Below, one piece after another: positions 43,206-51,051 of a stretch of 64,000 nucleotides of DNA. Under the pieces are notes generated by a model, which searched no databases, was not told the DNA's origin, and saw only the letters and a list, made by a program, of their open reading frames with translations. This stretch comes from Streptomyces sp. LUP47B. Lineage in GTDB: Bacteria > Actinomycetota > Actinomycetes > Streptomycetales > Streptomycetaceae. Position numbers and translations under genes: made by a program. The stretch is taken from positions 337,842-401,841 of the forward strand of contig NZ_MJAH01000002.1 of NCBI RefSeq assembly GCF_001746295.1, given 5' to 3'. Positions within the stretch are counted from its first letter, which is position 1; each line of letters opens with the position of its first letter.

Positions 43206-44201
43206 CTAGGGGAGGGTAACGACAGTGGCGGCGTAGACGAGACCCGCCCCGAATCCGATGACGAGCGCGGTGTCGCCGCTCTTCGCCTCGCCGGTCGCCA
43301 GGAGCCGCTCCATGGCGAGCGGGATCGAGGCGGCCGAGGTGTTGCCGGTGGTGCGCACGTCACGCGCGACCGTGACGTGCTCCGGCAGCTTCAGCGTCTT
43401 CACCATCGAGTCGATGATCCGCTCGTTGGCCTGGTGGGGAATGAAGACGTCCAGGTCGTCCGAGCTGATCCCGGCCGCGTCCAGCGCCTGCTGGGCGACC
43501 TTCGCCATCTCGAACACGGCCCAGCGGAACACCGCCTGGCCCTCCTGCGTGATCGCAGGGAACTTGCCCGTGGAGTCGTACTCGGTCCACGCCACGGTCT
43601 GCTTGATCGTCTCGGACTTGTCGCCCTCGGAGCCCCACACGGTGGGGCCGATGCCCGGGTCCTGGGAGGGGCCCACGACGACCGCGCCGGCACCGTCGCC
43701 GAACAGGAAGGCCGTGGCGCGGTCCTCCAGGTCGGTCAGGTCGGACAGCCGCTCGACACCGATGACAAGTACGTACTCTGCCGAGCCCTCGACGATCATG
43801 CCCTTGGCGAGGGTGAGGCCGTAGCCGAAGCCCGCGCAGCCCGCCGAGATGTCGAAGGCTGCGGCCTTGTTCGTGCCCAGCTTGTCGGCGATCTCCGTCG
43901 CCACGGCCGGGGTCTGCTTGAAGTGCGAGACGGTCGAGACGATCACACCGCCGATCTGCTCGGCGGAGATCCCGGCGTCGGCGATCGCCTTGCCGGACGC
44001 CTCGATCGACATCGCGGCGACGGTCTCCTCGGCGTTCGCCCAGTGCCGGGTCTCGATGCCGGAGCGCGAGCGGATCCACTCGTCGGACGAGTCGATCGTC
44101 TCGAGGATCACCTCGTTCGGCACGACCCGGGTCGGGCGGTAGCCGCCGACACCGAGGATGCGCGCGTACGGGGCGCCCTTGCTGGGCTTGATCTTCGACA
44201 T
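43206..44201 (-). CDS. fabH: 3-oxoacyl-[acyl-carrier-protein] synthase III
   Basis: Initiates fatty acid synthesis by condensing acyl-CoA with malonyl-ACP; in Streptomyces it accepts branched starters. Triad: Cys122 in DISAGCAGFGYG, His256 in FIPHQANERI, Asn287 in RTTGNTSAAS. ATG 44201 (MSKIKPSKG) has AAGGAG nine bases upstream; ATG 44225 would overlap fabD and is less likely. Sixteen bases separate it from fabD. Confidence 0.97.
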   Translation of the reverse strand: MSKIKPSKGAPYARILGVGGYRPTRVVPNEVILETIDSSDEWIRSRSGIETRHWANAEETVAAMSIEASGKAIADAGISAEQIGGVIVSTVSHFKQTPAVATEIADKLGTNKAAAFDISAGCAGFGYGLTLAKGMIVEGSAEYVLVIGVERLSDLTDLEDRATAFLFGDGAGAVVVGPSQDPGIGPTVWGSEGDKSETIKQTVAWTEYDSTGKFPAITQEGQAVFRWAVFEMAKVAQQALDAAGISSDDLDVFIPHQANERIIDSMVKTLKLPEHVTVARDVRTTGNTSAASIPLAMERLLATGEAKSGDTALVIGFGAGLVYAATVVTLP

Positions 44202-44217
44202 GCTCTCGTGCTCCTTC

Positions 44218-45141
44218 TCAGGCACCGTGCTCGGCGATGAGCTCGCGAGCAGCGTCGAGGTCGTCGGGGGTCTTCAGGGCCAGCGTCCTGACGCCGGGCA
44301 GCGCGCGCTTGGCGAGGCCGACCAGCGTGCCGCCGGGGGAGACCTCGATGAACGCGGTGGCGCCGAGCTGCTTGAACGTCTCCATGCACAGGTCCCAGCG
44401 CACCGGGTTGGCGACCTGCCCGACCAGTCGCTCCAGCACCTCGGTGCCGGTGGCGACGGCCTGGCCGTCCCTGTTGGAGACGTAGGTGACCGTCGGGTCG
44501 GCCGGCGTCAGATCGGCGGCGGCCTTGGCGAGCGCGTCGACCGCGGGGGCCATGTGGTGCGTGTGGAAGGCGCCGGCGACCTTGAGCGGGACGACCTTGC
44601 GGACGCCCTCGGGCTTGTCGTCGTTCAGCACGGCGAGCTGCTCCAGCGTGCCGGCGGCGACGATCTGCCCCGCGCCGTTGACGTTCGCCGGAGTCAGACC
44701 CAGCTTCTCCAGGTGCGCGACGGAGACCTCGGGGTCGCCGCCGAGCAGCGCCGACATGCCGGTCTCGGTGATCGCGGCGGCGTCGGCCATGGCCAGACCC
44801 CGCTTGCGTACGAGGGTGAGGGCCGCGGTGTCGTCCAGGACGCCCGCGAAGGCGGCGGCGGTGATCTCACCGACACTGTGCCCGGCGACCGCACCGGGGG
44901 CGATGTCGGTGATGGCACCGAGTGCCGAGGCGGACAGGATCCCGGCCGCGACCAGCAGCGGCTGGGCCACCGAGGTGTCACGGATGGCGTCCGCGTCGGC
45001 CTGTGTGCCGTAGTGGGCGAGGTCCAGGCCGACGGCGTCGGACCACGCGGCGACGCGGTCCGCGGCACCGGGGAGTTCGAGCCAGGGGGTCAGGAAGCCG
45101 GGCGTCTGGGCGCCCTGGCCGGGAGCGACGAGTACGAGCAC
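44218..45141 (-). CDS. fabD: Malonyl CoA-acyl carrier protein transacylase
   Basis: Transfers malonyl groups from CoA to AcpP. Nucleophile Ser89 in AVAGHSVGEITAA and His193 in GAFHTHHM, with the N-terminal APGQGAQTPGFL oxyanion-loop motif. In Streptomyces this enzyme can also serve polyketide carrier proteins. I use GTG 45141 (MLVLVAPGQG), which has GAGAGAG eight bases upstream; GTG 45147 is an alternative adding two residues. First gene of the fab operon; its leader has a 7-bp hairpin and a candidate FasR site. Confidence 0.96.
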   Translation of the reverse strand: MLVLVAPGQGAQTPGFLTPWLELPGAADRVAAWSDAVGLDLAHYGTQADADAIRDTSVAQPLLVAAGILSASALGAITDIAPGAVAGHSVGEITAAAFAGVLDDTAALTLVRKRGLAMADAAAITETGMSALLGGDPEVSVAHLEKLGLTPANVNGAGQIVAAGTLEQLAVLNDDKPEGVRKVVPLKVAGAFHTHHMAPAVDALAKAAADLTPADPTVTYVSNRDGQAVATGTEVLERLVGQVANPVRWDLCMETFKQLGATAFIEVSPGGTLVGLAKRALPGVRTLALKTPDDLDAARELIAEHGA

Positions 45142-45159
45142 TCTCACACTCTCTCTTGA

Positions 45160-45177
45160 GGGCGGCCCAAGCCGCCC
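45160..45177 (-). promoter_or_regulatory. Hairpin in fabD leader
   Basis: GGGCGGC / GCCGCCC, seven perfect pairs, CCAA (TTGG in RNA) loop, 19-36 bases upstream of the fabD start. Could terminate fasR read-through partially or shape fabD translation. Confidence 0.45.
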
Positions 45178-45207
45178 GTGGGGACAGGGACGAAGAACAT
45201 GGAGGGG

Positions 45208-45228
45208 TTTTGTGGACCCCCGACAAAA
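45208..45228. promoter_or_regulatory. Candidate FasR operator: TTTTGT-N9-ACAAAA
   Basis: Perfect six-base arms at 45208-45213 and 45223-45228, strikingly AT-rich for this genome, in the 89-bp gap between fasR and fabD. FasR is known to activate the fab operon by binding upstream of fabD; that this repeat is its site is my inference. Confidence 0.6.
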
Positions 45229-45230
45229 GC

Positions 45231-46436
45231 CTAGGGCTGGGGATCCCCGTCGGCCAGACGCCCCAGGATGAGCGCGATCCGCAAGGTGAACGCCGACCGT
45301 ACATCGGAGGGCGACCAACCGGTGACATCAGTCACACGTCGAAGCCGGTAGCGCACGGTGTTGGGGTGCACGAAGAGCATCCGCGCCGCCCCCTCCAGAC
45401 TGGACGCCTGTTCGAGGTAGACGGCAAGCGTCTCCAGGAGCGCGGAACCGGCCTCCTCCAGTGGTCTGTAGATCTCCTCCACCAACTGCTGGCGCGCAGC
45501 GGGATCCCCGGCCATCGCGCGCTCCGGAAGCAGGTCGTCCGCCAGGACCGGGCGCGGGGCGTCCTGCCAGGCGGAACACGCCTTGAGCCCGGCGGCGGCG
45601 GCCTGCGCGGACCGGGTCGCGGCGAGCAGATCGGGTACGACGGGCCCCGCCACGACGGGTCCGGCCGCATAGGGCCCGATCAGCGACTTGGCCACCGCGA
45701 GGGGGTTGTCGCTGCCGCCCGCGATGACGACCAGCCGGGAGCCGAGCACCCCGGTCAGCACCTGGAGCTTGGCGTGCCGGGCGGCCCGCCGGATGGCCTC
45801 GACGGTCAGCTCGGAGTCACCGTCGGGAGCGGTGCCGAGGAGGACGCACACATGCTCGGGAGCGTTCCAGCCCAGCGCGGCGGCCCGGCTCACGGCCCCC
45901 TCGTCGGCCTCACCGCTGAGCACGGCGTTCACGACGAGCGACTCCAGCCGGGCGTCCCAGGCACCGCGTGCCTCGGCGGCCTGGGCGTAGACCTGGGCGG
46001 TGGCGAAGGCGATCTCGCGGGCGTACACGAGCAGGGCCTCACGCAGCACGGACTCGTCACCGGGCGCGGCGACCTCGTCGATCGCGCTCTCCATGACCTC
46101 GATGGTCGTCCTGACCATCTCCACGGTCTGCCGAAGCGTGATGGCCCGGGTCAGCTCACGGGGAGCGGTCCCGAACACGTCGGTGGAGATGGCCTGCGGG
46201 GCGTCCGGATGCCGGAACCACTCGGTGAAGGCCGCGATACCGGCCTGAGCGACCAGCCCGATCCAGGAACGGTTCTCCGGAGGCATGGCCCGGTACCACG
46301 GCAGCGTCTCGTCCATGCGCGCGATGGCCTGCTGCGCGAGAGACCCGGACGACTTCTCCAGCCGCTTCAGGGTCGCGACATGGGCGTGGACGCCGGGCGC
46401 GTCGGGGTCGGACTTGCGGTGTTCGGGTTCGGGCAC
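45231..46436 (-). CDS. fasR: FasR-type activator of fatty acid synthesis, PucR-like helix-turn-helix (401 aa)
   Basis: Transcriptional activator of fabD-fabH-acpP-fabF in Streptomyces. The C-terminal PucR-type helix-turn-helix is clear (SLEGAARMLFVHPNTVRYRLRRV, then FTLRIALILGRLADG). The central part resembles a GGDEF-like regulatory fold (VCVLLGTAPDGDSELTVEAI, LVVIAGGSDNPLAVAK), and the N-terminal part is helical. It lies immediately upstream of fabD in the same direction, the position of the characterised regulator. GTG 46436 begins MPEPEHRK. Probably senses a lipid precursor, by analogy. Confidence 0.93.
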   Translation of the reverse strand: MPEPEHRKSDPDAPGVHAHVATLKRLEKSSGSLAQQAIARMDETLPWYRAMPPENRSWIGLVAQAGIAAFTEWFRHPDAPQAISTDVFGTAPRELTRAITLRQTVEMVRTTIEVMESAIDEVAAPGDESVLREALLVYAREIAFATAQVYAQAAEARGAWDARLESLVVNAVLSGEADEGAVSRAAALGWNAPEHVCVLLGTAPDGDSELTVEAIRRAARHAKLQVLTGVLGSRLVVIAGGSDNPLAVAKSLIGPYAAGPVVAGPVVPDLLAATRSAQAAAAGLKACSAWQDAPRPVLADDLLPERAMAGDPAARQQLVEEIYRPLEEAGSALLETLAVYLEQASSLEGAARMLFVHPNTVRYRLRRVTDVTGWSPSDVRSAFTLRIALILGRLADGDPQP

Positions 46437-46516
46437 GGGACAAGACTGCCTTATCCGGACGTCAACGCGCGCCGCCGGGTACCGACTGCGGCCGGCCCGA
46501 GGACTACCGTGGTCCC

Positions 46517-47170
46517 GTGACGGACGTACGGCGCGCGACGGAGCGCTACCCAGGCGGGGATCCGGGAGCCGGGATCGAGTCGTGGCACGCCTTCTCGTTC
46601 GGGCCGCACTACGACCCCGACAACCTCCGCTTCGGCGCGTTGATCGCCTGCAACGAGGAACGGCTCGTGCCCGGCGCCGGGTTCGACGAGCATCCGCACA
46701 GCCACACCGAGATCGTGACGTGGGTGGTCGAGGGGGAGCTGACGCACCGGGACTCGACGGGGCACGAGACGGTCGTACGCGCCGGTGACGTCCAGCGGCT
46801 CAGCGCCGCCGCGGGCGTCCGGCACGTCGAGCGCAACGACGCCGAGGCCCCGCTGACCTTCGTGCAGACCTGGCTGGCGCCCCTGGAGCCGGGCGGTGAG
46901 CCGTCGTACGAGATCGTCCGCGGGATCGCCGACTCGACGCCGTACGCCGTCCCGGAGGCGAGCACGATGCTCCACGTGCGGCGGCTGGTCGCGGGGGAGC
47001 GGACCGCGGTGCCGGACGGGCGGTACCTGTACCTCCATGTCGTGCGGGGCGAAGTGCGGCTGGACGGCGAGGAGTTGGGGCCGGGCGACGCGGCCCGGGT
47101 CACGGACGCCAAGGAACTGGACGTGGTGGCGGTGACCCCGGCCGAGCTGCTGGTGTGGGAGATGTCCTAG
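46517..47170 (+). CDS. Pirin family protein (217 aa)
   Basis: Bicupin metal-binding protein. The N-terminal cupin has the motif PGAGFDEHPHSHTEIVTWVVEGELTHRD split across the metal ligands His-x-His and Glu (EHPHSHTE), then SAAAGVRHVERN. The second cupin is degenerate (YLYLHVVRGEVRLDG). Some relatives are quercetinases or transcription cofactors; the role here is unknown. GTG 46517. Divergent from fasR with an 80-bp gap and convergent with a serine hydrolase whose stop overlaps its own by four bases. Confidence 0.9.
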   Translation: MTDVRRATERYPGGDPGAGIESWHAFSFGPHYDPDNLRFGALIACNEERLVPGAGFDEHPHSHTEIVTWVVEGELTHRDSTGHETVVRAGDVQRLSAAAGVRHVERNDAEAPLTFVQTWLAPLEPGGEPSYEIVRGIADSTPYAVPEASTMLHVRRLVAGERTAVPDGRYLYLHVVRGEVRLDGEELGPGDAARVTDAKELDVVAVTPAELLVWEMS

Positions 47171-47982
47171 AGCTCGGCCAGAACGGCGTCGGTGAACGCC
47201 GGCCACGCCTCGACCGCCCACGGTCCGAACGCGCGGTCCGTCAGCGCCGCACAGGCCGCCCCCGCGTCCGGGTCGATCCACAGGAACGTGCCGGACTGGC
47301 CGAAGTGCCCGAAGGCGCGCGGCGAGGACGAAGAGCCCGTCCAGTGGGGGGACTTGCCGTCGCGGATCTCGAAACCGAGGCCCCAGTCGTTGGGGTTCTG
47401 GTGGCCGTAGCCGGGGAGCACGCCCTTCGTGCCCGGGTACTGGACCGTCATCGCCTCCGCGACCGTGCGCGGGTCCAGCAGCCGTGGCGCCTGCACCTCC
47501 GCCGCGAACCGGAGGAGATCCTCGACCGTCGACACGCCGTCCTTTGCGGGGGAGCCCTCCAGGGACGTGGACGCCATGCCCAGCGGCTCGAGCACCGCCT
47601 GCCGCAGATACTCCCCGAACGGGATGTCCGTCGCCTTGGCGACATGGTCGCCGAGCTGCTCGAACCCCGCGTTCGAGTACAGGCGCCGCTCCCCGGGAGC
47701 GGCCGTCACCCGGTGCTCGTCGAAGGCCAGCCCCGAGGTGTGCGCGAGCAGGTGACGCACCGTCGATCCGCTCGGCCCGGCCGGCTCGTCGAGCTCGATC
47801 GCCCCCTCCTCGTACGCGACGAGAACGGCGTACGCGGCGAGCGGCTTGGTGACCGAGGCGAGCGCGAAGCGCCGGTCGACGGGACCGTGGGTACCGAGGA
47901 CCGTGCCGTCACCGCGCACCACCCCCGCCGCAGCGGTGGGAACCGGCCAGTTTTCGATCAACGCGAGGCTCTGCAAGGACAT
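47167..47982 (-). CDS. Serine hydrolase, beta-lactamase fold (271 aa)
   Basis: Class C-like beta-lactamase/DD-peptidase fold: Ser43-Lys46 in ASVTKPL, Tyr102-Ser-Asn104 in LYSNAGFEQL, and HFGQSGTFLW as third motif. RHLLAHTSGL is also characteristic. No signal peptide is seen, so an intracellular esterase or amidase is more likely than antibiotic resistance. Stop codon overlaps the pirin stop (CTAG). Second such enzyme in the window (compare 28990). Confidence 0.9.
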   Translation of the reverse strand: MSLQSLALIENWPVPTAAAGVVRGDGTVLGTHGPVDRRFALASVTKPLAAYAVLVAYEEGAIELDEPAGPSGSTVRHLLAHTSGLAFDEHRVTAAPGERRLYSNAGFEQLGDHVAKATDIPFGEYLRQAVLEPLGMASTSLEGSPAKDGVSTVEDLLRFAAEVQAPRLLDPRTVAEAMTVQYPGTKGVLPGYGHQNPNDWGLGFEIRDGKSPHWTGSSSSPRAFGHFGQSGTFLWIDPDAGAACAALTDRAFGPWAVEAWPAFTDAVLAEL

Positions 47983-48001
47983 GCCGTCGACCCTAAGCCG
48001 C

Positions 48002-48472
48002 TCAGAGCTTCAGCATCATCATGGGGTCCGGCTTGTGGACGAAGCCGAGGGAGACGTAGAGCGACTCGGCCTCCGCGGACGCGGTCAGCATGACCTGTCC
48101 GGCGCCCCGCTCGCGGAACCACGCCAGCAGTTCGTCCATGCACGCGCGTGCGTACCCGCGCCGGCGCGCGTCCGGGTCGGTGGCGACGCTGAAGACGTAC
48201 CCGGCCAGGCCGTGCGGATTGGACGCCTTGCCGATCCGGTAGTCGACCGTCCCGACCACCAGTGCCGCGAGTGTCCCCGGCCGGTCCGGGTGGTCGACCA
48301 CGAAGGCCGCGAAATCCCCGTCCGCCTCGGCCAGCTTCCCCCGCAGCGACGGCAGCGCCTCCGTGTGCCACGCTGTGGAGTCGTCCCCGTCCGGCAGCGC
48401 GTCGATCATCACCTGGCGCAGTCGCAGTACTTCTTCGGCGTCCTCGGTCGTGGCACGGCGTACGAGACTCAT
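48002..48472 (-). CDS. GNAT-family N-acetyltransferase (156 aa)
   Basis: VRRATTEDAEEVLRLRQVMIDAL, VFSVATDPDARRRGYARACMDEL (acetyl-CoA loop R-R-R-G-Y-A) and LTASAEAESLYVSLGFVHKP mark the fold. ATG 48472 is the natural domain start; upstream frame is unsupported and overlaps the promoter of the divergent MerR gene. Nineteen bases separate it from the serine hydrolase gene, so the two may be cotranscribed. Acceptor unknown. Confidence 0.88.
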   Translation of the reverse strand: MSLVRRATTEDAEEVLRLRQVMIDALPDGDDSTAWHTEALPSLRGKLAEADGDFAAFVVDHPDRPGTLAALVVGTVDYRIGKASNPHGLAGYVFSVATDPDARRRGYARACMDELLAWFRERGAGQVMLTASAEAESLYVSLGFVHKPDPMMMLKL

Positions 48473-48531
48473 GGACCGCACGTTAGCGATCGCACCCGAG
48501 GGCCGTCCTGCCGATTTCTTACCGGTTCCGC

Positions 48532-48562
48532 TTGCTTCGAGTGCACTCCAAGGCCCTAGCGT
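48532..48562 (+). promoter_or_regulatory. MerR-type promoter with 19-bp spacer and dyad operator
   Basis: -35 TTGCTT (48532-48537), -10 TAGCGT (48557-48562), spacer 19 bases. In the spacer lies CTT-N-GAGTGCACTC-N-AAG (48535-48552), a near-perfect 18-bp palindrome of the type bound by MerR proteins. The expected transcript start falls at about 48569-48570, on the ATG of the regulator itself, implying a leaderless mRNA. Confidence 0.75.
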
Positions 48563-48569
48563 TGGGGTC

Positions 48570-49034
48570 ATGACGGTGATGGAGACCACGGGTACCAGGA
48601 CCGACAGCTGCGCGGCTCCGCCGCACCCCCACCGGCGTCCGGCGGGACAGGACAGCTACACGATCAGCGAGGTCGTCGCCTTCACCGGCCTGACCGCGCA
48701 CACCCTGCGCTGGTACGAGCGCATCGGCCTGATGCCGCACATCGACCGCTCGCACACCGGCCAGCGTCGCTACAGCAACCGCGACCTCGACTGGCTCGAC
48801 CTCGTCGGCAAGCTCCGGCTCACCGGCATGCCGGTCGCCGACATGGTGCGGTACGCGGAACTGGTGCGGGAGGGCGACCACACGTTCACCGAACGGTTCG
48901 AGCTCCTGGAAACGACCCGCCGCGACGTTCTGTCCCGGATCGCGGAGCTCCAGGACACGCTCGCCGTGCTCGACCGGAAGATCAGCTTCTACGCCGACGC
49001 CGGTCGCACCTACGAAACGGAGAAGGCAGGATGA
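48570..49034 (+). CDS. MerR-family transcriptional regulator (154 aa)
   Basis: N-terminal MerR winged helix: YTISEVVAFTGLTAHTLRWYERIGLMPHIDRSHTGQRRYS, followed by DLDWLDLVGKLRLTGMPVADMVRYAELV and a long dimerisation helix (LLETTRRDVLSRIAELQDTLAVLDRKISFY). There is a 29-residue N-terminal extension before the domain. No cysteine-rich metal-binding C-terminus, so a ligand other than a metal is likely; the family often controls an adjacent aldo/keto reductase, as here. Its stop overlaps the reductase ATG (ATGA, 49031-49034). Confidence 0.92.
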   Translation: MTVMETTGTRTDSCAAPPHPHRRPAGQDSYTISEVVAFTGLTAHTLRWYERIGLMPHIDRSHTGQRRYSNRDLDWLDLVGKLRLTGMPVADMVRYAELVREGDHTFTERFELLETTRRDVLSRIAELQDTLAVLDRKISFYADAGRTYETEKAG

Positions 49035-50047
49035 CGGACAGCACGATCCCGACCGCACGGCTCGGCGACACCGGTCCCGAGGTCGGCACCCAGGGACTCG
49101 GCTGCATGGGCATGAGTTTCGCGTACGGCCCCACGGACGCGAAGGAGTCCCGGGCGACCCTGGAGCGGGCCCTGGAACTCGGCATCACGCTCTACGACAC
49201 GGCGGACGCCTACGGCAACGGGGAGAACGAGAAGTTCCTGTCCCCGTTCTTCAAGGCCCACCGCGACGAGGTCGTGATCGCCACCAAATTCGCCCTGTCG
49301 ATCCCGCCGGAGGACCCCACCCGGCGGATCATCCGCAACGACCCGCCGTACATCCGCCAGGCCGTCGAGGCGAGCCTGAAGCGCCTCGACGTCGACGCGA
49401 TCGACCTCTACTACATGCACCGGCGCGATGTGCACGTGCCGATCGTGGAGTCCGTCGGCACCATGGCCGAGCTGGTGCGCGAGGGCAAGGTCAAGCACCT
49501 GGGCCTGAGCGAGGTCACCGCCTCGGAGCTGCGTGCGGCGCAGGCGGTGCACCCCATCGCCGCCGTGCAGTCGGAGTGGTCCCTGTTCAGCCGTGACATC
49601 GAGGCCAAGGTGGTCCCGGCGGCCCGCGACCTGGGCGTGGCGCTCGTGCCGTACTCGCCGCTCGGGCGCGGCTTCCTCACCGGGTCCTTCACCAACGCCG
49701 ACAAGGACCTCACCGCCGACGACTTCCGCCGCCAGCAGCCCCGCTTCACGGGCGAGAACGCGGCGGCGAACGCGGCCCTGCTGGAGCCGATCCGTGCGGT
49801 CGCCGAGGCCCACGGAGCCTCCCTGGGCCAGATCGCCCTGGCCTGGGTCCAGCAGCAGAGGACGGTGCACGACCTCCCGGTGATCCCGATCCCGGGCACC
49901 CGCAAGCCCGGCAGGGTGGCGGAGAACGCGGCGGCGACGACCATCGAGCTCACCAAGGAGGAACTGGAGCTCCTGGAGCCGATCGCGGCACAGGTCGCGG
50001 GCGACCGGTACGCGGACATGCGGTTCTCTTCAGCGGGCCGGGAGTGA
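49031..50047 (+). CDS. Aldo/keto reductase (338 aa)
   Basis: NADPH-dependent carbonyl reductase of the AKR13-like group: RLGDTGPEVGTQGLGCMGMSFAYG, catalytic Asp56 and Tyr61 in LYDTADAYGNGENE, Lys86 in VIATKFAL, His130 in DLYYMHRRD, and IPGTRKPGRVAENAAA at the cofactor end. Translationally coupled to the MerR regulator upstream, which presumably activates both. Paralogue of the reductase at 6103 but in a different regulatory setting. Confidence 0.94.
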   Translation: MTDSTIPTARLGDTGPEVGTQGLGCMGMSFAYGPTDAKESRATLERALELGITLYDTADAYGNGENEKFLSPFFKAHRDEVVIATKFALSIPPEDPTRRIIRNDPPYIRQAVEASLKRLDVDAIDLYYMHRRDVHVPIVESVGTMAELVREGKVKHLGLSEVTASELRAAQAVHPIAAVQSEWSLFSRDIEAKVVPAARDLGVALVPYSPLGRGFLTGSFTNADKDLTADDFRRQQPRFTGENAAANAALLEPIRAVAEAHGASLGQIALAWVQQQRTVHDLPVIPIPGTRKPGRVAENAAATTIELTKEELELLEPIAAQVAGDRYADMRFSSAGRE

Positions 50048-50054
50048 ACCCACC

Positions 50055-50105
50055 CAGGGGCGCGGGGCTGTGCTGATGTGCGGCTACCGCCGCGTGGGCG
50101 CGAGA
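50055..50105. repeat. Possible copy of a dispersed Streptomyces intergenic repeat
   Basis: CAGGGGCGCGGGGCTGT followed by TGTGCGGCTACCGCCGCGTGG resembles a short repeat I recall from many Streptomyces intergenic regions. It lies between convergent genes and could act as a terminator. Needs genome-wide comparison. Confidence 0.35.
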
Positions 50106-50136
50106 AGTCCCCACCGGCGGAAAGCCGACATCACAC

Positions 50137-51006
50137 CTACAACTCCGCCAACAACTCCGCCTTCTTCACGGAGAACTCCTCGTCGGTGACCAGTCCGGCC
50201 TGATGCAACTCCCCGAGATGGCGAATCCGTTCGGCGATGTCCGCGGGGTCCCGGCGCGGCGCGGTCGCGGCCGGGACCACCGCCGCGGGCCTCCGTTGGC
50301 GTACGGCCGACAGGACCGCCGCCGCGAACGGCAGCGACTCGTGGACCGGCCCGTACCCCAGTCCGAACACCACCGCCGCCGGATCCTGATCCGCCTGCAC
50401 CGGCCCCGGCTCCCCCCGCAGCAGCCGCAGATGGCCCTCGAAGACCTCCGGCGACCGCCACTCCACCCCGGTCAGTTCGGACACCGGGAAACTCTGGTCG
50501 CCGGCCTTCCACTTGGCCGAGGACGCTCCCGTCCAGAACCACCGGAAGTGCACGGTACGGCCGTCGAAGGACGCCTTCCCGTCGTACGCCTTGAACTGCA
50601 ACGGCACCTCGGGCGCCGGCACCAGGAATCGTTCCGCCGGCTCGTCGTCCTCCTTCAGGAGCGTGCGCAACTCGTCCGCGTAGTACTCGGCGAGTGTCCC
50701 CTTGTCGCCCGGCAGCACCAGCCGGTACGGATCGCACCCTTCCTTCAACTGCCCCGCCGCCGCCTCCATGAGCGGGTCCGCCCCCGGTCGCGGCTCGGCA
50801 TGCAACACCACCGTGCCCCGCTTGCCGGGAGTCAGCGTCACCCCGGAGATCGCCTCCAGGGGGATCCGCCGCTCACCCAGCGCCTGGAAGAGCTTCGGTG
50901 TTCGAATCCCCCGTTCGTAGCGGATGAGCACGGAGTCGGACTCGAACTCCCAGGCGGCATGAAATCCGGCCAGTACGTCACCCATGCGGGTCATCGTATT
51001 CGGCAC
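50137..51006 (-). CDS. DUF4429 protein with C-terminal SHOCT domain (289 aa)
   Basis: Two DUF4429-like beta-rich repeats: GDVLAGFHAAWEFESDSVLIRYERG...IPLEAISGVTLTPG and VPLQFKAYDGKASFDGRTVHFRW...FPVSELTGVEWRSP. A short C-terminal SHOCT motif follows (DIAERIRHLGELHQAGLVTDEEFSVKKAELLAEL). The family is frequently associated with tellurite-resistance and phage-defence-like modules; role unknown. Start choice is uncertain: GTG 51006, ATG 50994 or ATG 50985 (MGDVLAG), none with a strong ribosome-binding site. Confidence 0.85.
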   Translation of the reverse strand: MPNTMTRMGDVLAGFHAAWEFESDSVLIRYERGIRTPKLFQALGERRIPLEAISGVTLTPGKRGTVVLHAEPRPGADPLMEAAAGQLKEGCDPYRLVLPGDKGTLAEYYADELRTLLKEDDEPAERFLVPAPEVPLQFKAYDGKASFDGRTVHFRWFWTGASSAKWKAGDQSFPVSELTGVEWRSPEVFEGHLRLLRGEPGPVQADQDPAAVVFGLGYGPVHESLPFAAAVLSAVRQRRPAAVVPAATAPRRDPADIAERIRHLGELHQAGLVTDEEFSVKKAELLAEL

Positions 51007-51051
51007 GAGCTTCTTCGTCCCTCCTCGCGCAGACCGCAGTTCCTGCAGTCT

